Source: JAJUFS01 sp964599565 (GTDB lineage Bacteria; Pseudomonadota; Gammaproteobacteria; Natronospirales; JAJUFS01). From it: DNA of 9,534 nt. The stretch lies in assembly GCA_964599565.1 (NCBI GenBank), contig CAZRFE010000085.1, forward strand, positions 1-9,534, given 5' to 3'. Each line of letters starts with the position of its first letter. Position 1 is the stretch's first letter. Of the stretch, positions 6,202 to 9,534 are shown in pieces. The notes under the pieces are model-generated. The model worked only from the letters and a program-made list of their open reading frames with translations. It was not told where the DNA came from and ran no database searches. Both the position numbers and the translations under genes were made by a program.

Positions 6202-7245
6202 ATGTCCCGTGACGCGCAATTGAACCGGGTCTGGTACGAAGGCGAGAAGCCGGCGTGGTGGCTGCGCCTGTTGAGCATCGTGTTTGCAGGCACAAGCGCA
6301 TTGCGCCGCGCACTGTATCGAATCGGCGCGCTGCGCGCGTCACACCTTCCTGTTCCCGTGATCGTCATCGGCAATCTCACGGCCGGCGGAACCGGCAAGA
6401 CACCACTGACGCTGTCGCTCGTGCGGGAGCTTCGGCAACGCGGTTTCTCCCCGGGCATCGTCAGTCGCGGTTATGGTGCGCGGATCGACAACGGTCCATT
6501 GGCGGTGACGGGCGAAACATCACCGCAACGCGCGGGCGACGAACCGGTCCTGCTTGCGCGCCGTTCGGATGTGCCGGTCTGGGTGCATCCGCGCCGCGCG
6601 CAGGCTGCGGAAGCATTGCTCGCAACATCCGCATCCGATGTCATCGTCTGCGACGACGGACTTCAGCATTACGCGCTTGCACGCGACATCGAAATCGCCG
6701 TCGTGGACGCGATGCGCGGTTTCGGCAACGGCCGCCTGATGCCGGCCGGCCCGTTGCGCGAGCCGCTGAAACGTCTGGAGGGCGTGGATCATGTCGTGGT
6801 GAACGGCAATGATCCGGCAGACATTTACGCAACGATACCGGCCGAATTCGCCTCGCGCGCGACCCTCATGAAGCTGCAACCCGCCGCACTCGTGAACCTG
6901 CGCAGCGGCGAACGGCGCGCGCCGGATGCGCTTGCCGGGGCGAGATGTGCGGCGCTCGCCGGCATTGGCAATCCGCAGCGATTCTTCACGACATTATCCG
7001 GTCTGGGCTATGCGGCAACCTGCCGCGCGTTTCCCGACCATCACGCATTTCAATCCGGGGATTTCGCGTTCGCGGCGGGACTGCCGTTGCTCATGACGGA
7101 AAAGGACGCCGTGAAATGCCGCGAGTTCGCATCGCCGGACTGGTGGTATCTTGAAATCGCGGCGGTGATTGACGATGCGCTCGTTGCGCAGATTGCGGAA
7201 CGATTGCGGGAACTGCGCGCCGATCAAAGGAGACAAGGATCATGA
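6202..7245 (+). CDS. lpxK: LpxK, tetraacyldisaccharide 4'-kinase
   Basis: A 347-residue enzyme that transfers phosphate from ATP to the 4' position of the tetraacyldisaccharide 1-phosphate, giving lipid IVA on the inner face of the inner membrane. The N-terminus (residues 1-45) has the amphipathic, Trp-rich character of the membrane-associated helix. The P-loop GNLTAGGTGKT is at 57-67, the VSRGYGA segment follows, the DDGLQH motif with catalytic-region aspartates D151-D152 comes next, then FGNGRLMPAGPLRE and the C-terminal MTEKDAVKC (298-306). It is somewhat longer than the E. coli enzyme (328 residues), mostly at the C-terminus. It starts 6 bases after msbA and its TGA overlaps the next ATG (ATGA), so translation is coupled on both sides. 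Confidence 0.95.
   Translation: MSRDAQLNRVWYEGEKPAWWLRLLSIVFAGTSALRRALYRIGALRASHLPVPVIVIGNLTAGGTGKTPLTLSLVRELRQRGFSPGIVSRGYGARIDNGPLAVTGETSPQRAGDEPVLLARRSDVPVWVHPRRAQAAEALLATSASDVIVCDDGLQHYALARDIEIAVVDAMRGFGNGRLMPAGPLREPLKRLEGVDHVVVNGNDPADIYATIPAEFASRATLMKLQPAALVNLRSGERRAPDALAGARCAALAGIGNPQRFFTTLSGLGYAATCRAFPDHHAFQSGDFAFAAGLPLLMTEKDAVKCREFASPDWWYLEIAAVIDDALVAQIAERLRELRADQRRQGS
7226..7232 (+). promoter_or_regulatory. Strong ribosome binding site for the Trm112-like gene
   Basis: AAAGGAG lies inside the end of lpxK, 9 bases before the ATG at 7242. It is the best Shine-Dalgarno match in the msbA-kdsB part of the operon and supports a genuine small gene here, possibly translated more strongly than its neighbours. 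Confidence 0.65.
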
Positions 7246-7421
7246 ACATCGATCTGCTTGAAATCCTCGCCTGCCCCGTCTGCAAGGGCAAGCTCGAGTT
7301 TCGCCGTGAAGCGAAGGAACTCGTCTGCCGCATCGACAGGCTTGCGTATCCAGTACGTGACGACGTGCCGGTGATGCTTGTCGAGGAAGCAAGGGAACTC
7401 GGCAGCGAGGACGTCCAGTGA
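7242..7421 (+). CDS. ycaR: Trm112-like small zinc-binding protein (YcaR family)
   Basis: A 59-residue protein. It opens with the family hallmark LLEILACPVCKGKLEF, with cysteines C11 and C14, has a third cysteine C29 in ELVCRIDRLAYPVRD and then DVPVML, all in the order of E. coli YcaR (about 60 residues), which also sits before kdsB. Eukaryotic and archaeal Trm112 activates methyltransferases acting on tRNA, rRNA and release factors; the job of the bacterial protein is not settled. CxxC plus a third Cys suggests metal binding, although the fourth ligand is not evident. It starts in the ATGA overlap with lpxK and its TGA overlaps the GTG of kdsB, so it is locked into the LPS operon by translational coupling on both sides. 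Confidence 0.88.
   Translation: MNIDLLEILACPVCKGKLEFRREAKELVCRIDRLAYPVRDDVPVMLVEEARELGSEDVQ
7407..7410 (+). promoter_or_regulatory. Ribosome binding site for the GTG start of kdsB
   Basis: GAGG, 7 bases before the GTG at 7418, lies inside the Trm112-like gene. It supports the GTG as the start; the resulting protein begins MSGFTVVIPARF, exactly where KdsB proteins begin. Confidence 0.5.
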
Positions 7422-8182
7422 GCGGATTCACGGTTGTCATACCGGCACGGTTCGCATCGACGCGGCTGCCCGGCAAACCGCTGGCCGACATCAATGGCCA
7501 GCCGATGATCCTGCATGCCTGGAACCGTGCACGCGAAGCGGGCGCCGAACGCGTGATCATTGCGACGGACGACGATCGCATTCGCACTGCCTGCGAACCG
7601 CACGCCGAAGTGTTCATGACATCGTCTGCGCATGCATCCGGCACGGATCGCATCAATGAGGTGATGAGCCGGCTGTCGGCGTCGGATGACGACATCTTCG
7701 TCAACGTGCAGGGCGACGAACCGTTGATGCCTCCGGAAAACATCCGGCAGGTTGCGGAGCTTGTCGCGCAACCGAAAACCGACATCGCAACGCTGCATGT
7801 GCCGGTGTTGTCGCTGGATGAATTTCTCGATCCAAATGTCGTCAAGCTCGTCGCCGACAACGAAGGTCGCGCGCTCTGTTTCAGCCGCGCTCCGCTGCCA
7901 TGGCCGCGAAACGCTGACCTTGATGACAAGGGCTGGCCTCGCGCATTCGATGGCGCCATGCGTCACCTGGGTATCTATGCCTATCGCGCCGACGCGTTGC
8001 GGCGCTTTTCAGCCGCACCGCCATGCGCGCTGGAAGACATCGAGAAACTCGAGCAGCTGCGTGCGCTGTGGATGGGCATGACCATTCGGACGGCGCTCGC
8101 CGCGCATGTCCCCGCGCGCGGTGTCGACACACAGGAAGATCTCGACGCCGTGCGCGCCTTGCTCGCGAACAAGGGCGTCTAG
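7418..8182 (+). CDS. kdsB: KdsB, CMP-Kdo synthetase (3-deoxy-manno-octulosonate cytidylyltransferase)
   Basis: A 254-residue cytoplasmic enzyme that joins CTP and Kdo to give CMP-Kdo, the donor for the first inner-core sugars on lipid A. The nucleotide-binding motif RFASTRLPGKPL is at 11-22. Next come IIATDDDRI, the SGTDRI segment, FVNVQGDEP with Mg-binding D100, the CFSRAPLPWPR region, HLGIYAYR and EDIEKLEQLR. The length matches E. coli KdsB (248). The start is GTG in a GTGA overlap with the upstream stop. It closes the coupled gene run; an 80-base gap follows. Some relatives instead activate 8-amino-Kdo, and the two specificities cannot be separated by eye. No kdsA, kdsC or waaA is visible. 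Confidence 0.95.
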   Translation: MSGFTVVIPARFASTRLPGKPLADINGQPMILHAWNRAREAGAERVIIATDDDRIRTACEPHAEVFMTSSAHASGTDRINEVMSRLSASDDDIFVNVQGDEPLMPPENIRQVAELVAQPKTDIATLHVPVLSLDEFLDPNVVKLVADNEGRALCFSRAPLPWPRNADLDDKGWPRAFDGAMRHLGIYAYRADALRRFSAAPPCALEDIEKLEQLRALWMGMTIRTALAAHVPARGVDTQEDLDAVRALLANKGV

Positions 8183-8203
8183 CCGTCCCGTTGTGCGCCG
8201 TTC

Positions 8204-8232
8204 TTGCAAACGCACCTGCGTGATTCGAGAAT
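8204..8232 (+). promoter_or_regulatory. Candidate promoter for the phosphatase gene
   Basis: In the 80-base gap after kdsB, TTGCAA (8204-8209) and GAGAAT (8227-8232) are separated by exactly 17 bases; each matches four of six consensus positions. It would start transcription near 8239, about 24 bases before the ATG at 8263. The match is modest and the gap could equally be an untranslated linker of the upstream operon; no terminator hairpin with a T-tract is seen in 8183-8262. Confidence 0.3.
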
Positions 8233-8262
8233 GTTTCATCATTGTGAATCCCGGTAACGCGA

Positions 8263-8733
8263 ATGAACCATTCGTCCGTTCTTTTCGTCTGCATGGGCAA
8301 CATCTGCCGCTCGCCGACTGCCGAGGGTGTGTTTCGCCGCCTGCTTGAGGAGGAGGGCGCGGACCTCGTCGTGGAACTCGATTCCGCGGGTACGCATGGT
8401 TACCACGTCGGTGCGCCGCCGGACCGTCGCGCGCAGGCTGCCGCGCTGCGTCGTGGCATCGATCTTTCACCGTTGCGCGCAAGACAGGTCGAAGTCCGGG
8501 ACTTCGAGCGTTTCGATCTCGTGCTGGCGATGGATGAAGAGAACCTTGCGATCCTGCACGCGCAGTGTCCGCCGGAACGGCGCTCACGCGTGAAGCTGTT
8601 TCTCGAGTACGGCACGCTGGACGAACGCAACGTGCCGGATCCTTATTACGGCGGCGACAACGGCTTTGAACATGTGCTCGACCTGATCGAGGATGCGGCG
8701 CGCGGACTGATGATGGAACTGCGACGCCGCTGA
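8263..8733 (+). CDS. Low-molecular-weight protein tyrosine phosphatase
   Basis: A 156-residue cytoplasmic phosphatase of the LMW-PTP fold (Wzb/Etp/PtpA type). The active-site loop CMGNICRSPTAEG has nucleophile C10 and phosphate-binding R16 in C-x5-R spacing. The general-acid loop VPDPYYGG has D126, followed by tyrosines Y128-Y129 and the closing helix FEHVLDLIEDAARGL. Such enzymes remove phosphate from tyrosine-rich tails of capsule/exopolysaccharide kinases or other proteins. Here no BY-kinase, wza or wzc gene is near; instead it lies after kdsB as I recall for Pseudomonas ptpA. The motif set argues against arsenate reductase, which shares the fold. The Shine-Dalgarno before ATG 8263 is weak. 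It ends 6 bases before the terminator region. Confidence 0.93.
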   Translation: MNHSSVLFVCMGNICRSPTAEGVFRRLLEEEGADLVVELDSAGTHGYHVGAPPDRRAQAAALRRGIDLSPLRARQVEVRDFERFDLVLAMDEENLAILHAQCPPERRSRVKLFLEYGTLDERNVPDPYYGGDNGFEHVLDLIEDAARGLMMELRRR

Positions 8734-8739
8734 CCAGGC

Positions 8740-8770
8740 AAAAAAAAAACCGGCCTTTCGGCCGGTTTTT
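8740..8770. terminator. Bidirectional intrinsic terminator between the phosphatase and rne genes
   Basis: CCGGCC (8750-8755) pairs with GGCCGG (8760-8765) around a 4-base loop. The flanking A-run (8740-8749) and T-run (8766-8770) can extend the stem to 11 base pairs and supply a U-tract on either strand: five T on the plus strand and ten on the minus strand. On the minus strand the loop reads GAAA, a GNRA tetraloop, which is especially stable. It starts 6 bases after the phosphatase stop and ends 5 bases before the last codon of the opposing gene, so it serves both converging transcripts. Confidence 0.93.
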
Positions 8771-8775
8771 CATGT

Positions 8776-9534
8776 TCAGGCATCGGAGCCTGTCGGCTTG
8801 TCCTTTTCACCATCCTCGCGGCGCGTCTCGATCTTCACGAGGCCTTCATTGGAACGCTTGATCGCCTGGATGCGTTTCAGCACTTCATCCGCCGATCGCG
8901 TTGCACCGCCTGATGTCGATGGTGCGGCAGGCTGCACTGGTGCTGACGCGGGTTCCGGCTGTTCCGTTGCTTCGATCGGACCTTTCACCGGCGCTTCTTC
9001 CCTTGCCTCGTCCGTTGAATCATCGGCACTCGTTGCAGCGGGCGATTCCACCGGACCCTTGGCAGGCGCGTCCATCTCGCTTGCAGGCGTCATCGCAATC
9101 TGCGTTTCCTGCACTTCGGGATGTACGGTCTCGTCTGCCGTGTTGTCTTCAACGGCGGTGTCCGACGCTTCGATACGCTTTGTCGTGAAGGCTTCCTCTT
9201 CGCTGCGCGCCGCCACGGGCCGCGGTGTACGCGGAATCGTGACTGGACGGATGCCGGAGGAAACGGGCGTGGCCTGCTCGTTCGGTGACGTTTCCTGCAC
9301 AGCAGGATGTTCCGTCGCACGCGGCGTAGCGATATCCGTGTTCGCTTCCACGCTCGCCGGCGGTTCCGCTGTCACGGCCGGTGCGCCTGGCTGTTCGCCA
9401 TCAACGGGAGTCGAACGTCGTGCGCTTTCGCGCGTCGAGCGTGCGTTCTCCTGGCGCGGACGATCATCGCCGTTCTCGCGCGGCGCTTCCGGCGCTGCGG
9501 TCGAGAGCGCACCGTTCACGCCGGATGCGGATGC
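8776..9534 (-). CDS. rne: Probable RNase E, disordered C-terminal tail (5' part beyond window)
   Basis: The minus-strand frame is open to the right edge; 252 residues plus the stop are visible. A GTG at 9519 is only internal, since codons upstream remain open. The sequence is low-complexity and rich in Pro, Ala, Glu and Thr, with almost no aromatic residues, so it is intrinsically disordered. An Arg-rich patch near the edge (DDRPRQENARSTRESARRS) resembles the arginine-rich RNA-binding segments of RNase E. Two motif pairs repeat: HPxVQET and APxKGPxE. The C-terminus (SADEVLKRIQAIKRSNEGLVKIETRRED) is the only helix-like part. The call to RNase E, the scaffold endonuclease of the degradosome, rests on gene order (phosphatase next to rne) and on composition. 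No catalytic S1 or RNase E/G domain is visible, so another disordered protein such as TonB- or FtsK-like is not excluded. Confidence 0.65.
   Translation of the reverse strand, partial: ASASGVNGALSTAAPEAPRENGDDRPRQENARSTRESARRSTPVDGEQPGAPAVTAEPPASVEANTDIATPRATEHPAVQETSPNEQATPVSSGIRPVTIPRTPRPVAARSEEEAFTTKRIEASDTAVEDNTADETVHPEVQETQIAMTPASEMDAPAKGPVESPAATSADDSTDEAREEAPVKGPIEATEQPEPASAPVQPAAPSTSGGATRSADEVLKRIQAIKRSNEGLVKIETRREDGEKDKPTGSDA
9103..9124. repeat. Direct repeat copy A inside the RNase E tail
   Basis: The 12 bases CGTTTCCTGCAC at 9103-9114 recur exactly at 9289-9300, 186 bases away (62 codons), and both are followed at the same distance by GGATGT. In the protein this gives HPEVQET here and HPAVQET in the other copy, so it is an in-frame duplicated short motif. 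Confidence 0.55.
9289..9310. repeat. Direct repeat copy B inside the RNase E tail
   Basis: Second copy of the motif at 9103-9124, encoding HPAVQET on the minus strand. The spacing of 186 bases keeps the reading frame. It may be a duplicated linear motif or drift of a low-complexity region. Confidence 0.55.

Noticed and set aside
7091..7966. Minus-strand open frame of 291 codons across lpxK, the Trm112-like gene and kdsB
   Set aside because: It is antisense to three well-supported genes, shows no motif and has Arg/Ser-rich composition typical of G+C-rich shadow frames.
8740..8749. Ten-base A-run as a phase-variation tract
   Set aside because: It lies after the phosphatase stop and outside the opposing gene, so length changes would not shift any reading frame; it is better explained as part of the bidirectional terminator.
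1..9534. Mobile elements, CRISPR arrays, tRNA or rRNA genes, phage or defence genes
   Set aside because: No transposase, integrase, spaced direct-repeat array, RNA-gene signature or defence-type domain was found on either strand; nearly the whole window is filled by conserved housekeeping genes with similar base composition.

Overview
The window looks like an ordinary chromosomal stretch from a high-G+C Gram-negative bacterium, most likely a gammaproteobacterium. It carries lipid A/Kdo genes (msbA, lpxK, kdsB) and a LolD lipoprotein-sorting ATPase. The order lolD, DUF2062, comEC, exbB, exbD, msbA, lpxK, Trm112-like, kdsB, low-molecular-weight phosphatase, rne resembles arrangements I recall from Pseudomonas (which has murB before rne and lacks msbA here) and from E. 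coli (ycaI/comEC-msbA-lpxK-ycaR-kdsB). Genus cannot be fixed from the sequence; a Xanthomonadales- or Nevskiales-like lineage would fit, but that is inference.

Layout. 1-354: the C-terminal two thirds of lolD, plus strand, cut by the window edge. 351-890: a DUF2062 membrane protein on the minus strand, tail to tail with lolD and sharing its CTAG stop palindrome. 891-1001: a divergent intergenic region with a perfect TATAAT facing the DUF2062 gene. 1002-3275: comEC, complete. 3276-3374: a short AT-richer gap with a likely promoter. 3375-8182: a tightly packed plus-strand run of exbB-exbD-msbA-lpxK-Trm112-like-kdsB, with gaps of 4-9 bases and then ATGA and GTGA start/stop overlaps. 8183-8262: an 80-base gap with a candidate promoter. 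8263-8733: a low-molecular-weight protein tyrosine phosphatase. 8740-8770: a bidirectional intrinsic terminator. 8776-9534: the disordered C-terminal tail of a minus-strand protein, most probably RNase E, cut by the right edge. No stretch longer than about 110 bases lacks a gene.

How the genes fit together. MsbA flips the lipid A core across the inner membrane, LpxK adds the 4'-phosphate to lipid A, and KdsB activates Kdo for attachment to lipid A. These make one outer-membrane-biogenesis operon. LolD powers release of lipoproteins from the inner membrane for the outer membrane. The ExbB/ExbD pair is a proton-driven stator whose partner is not in the window; its place directly before msbA is the most suggestive functional link. 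ComEC (DNA uptake), the phosphatase and RNase E are conserved neighbours with no obvious biochemical link to LPS.

I found no mobile element, CRISPR array, tRNA/rRNA or clear sign of horizontal transfer, and nothing I would call a previously undescribed system. The points worth a second look are the orphan ExbBD pair, the coupled Trm112-like gene, the DUF2062 gene, the isolated phosphatase and the repeat-bearing RNase E tail.
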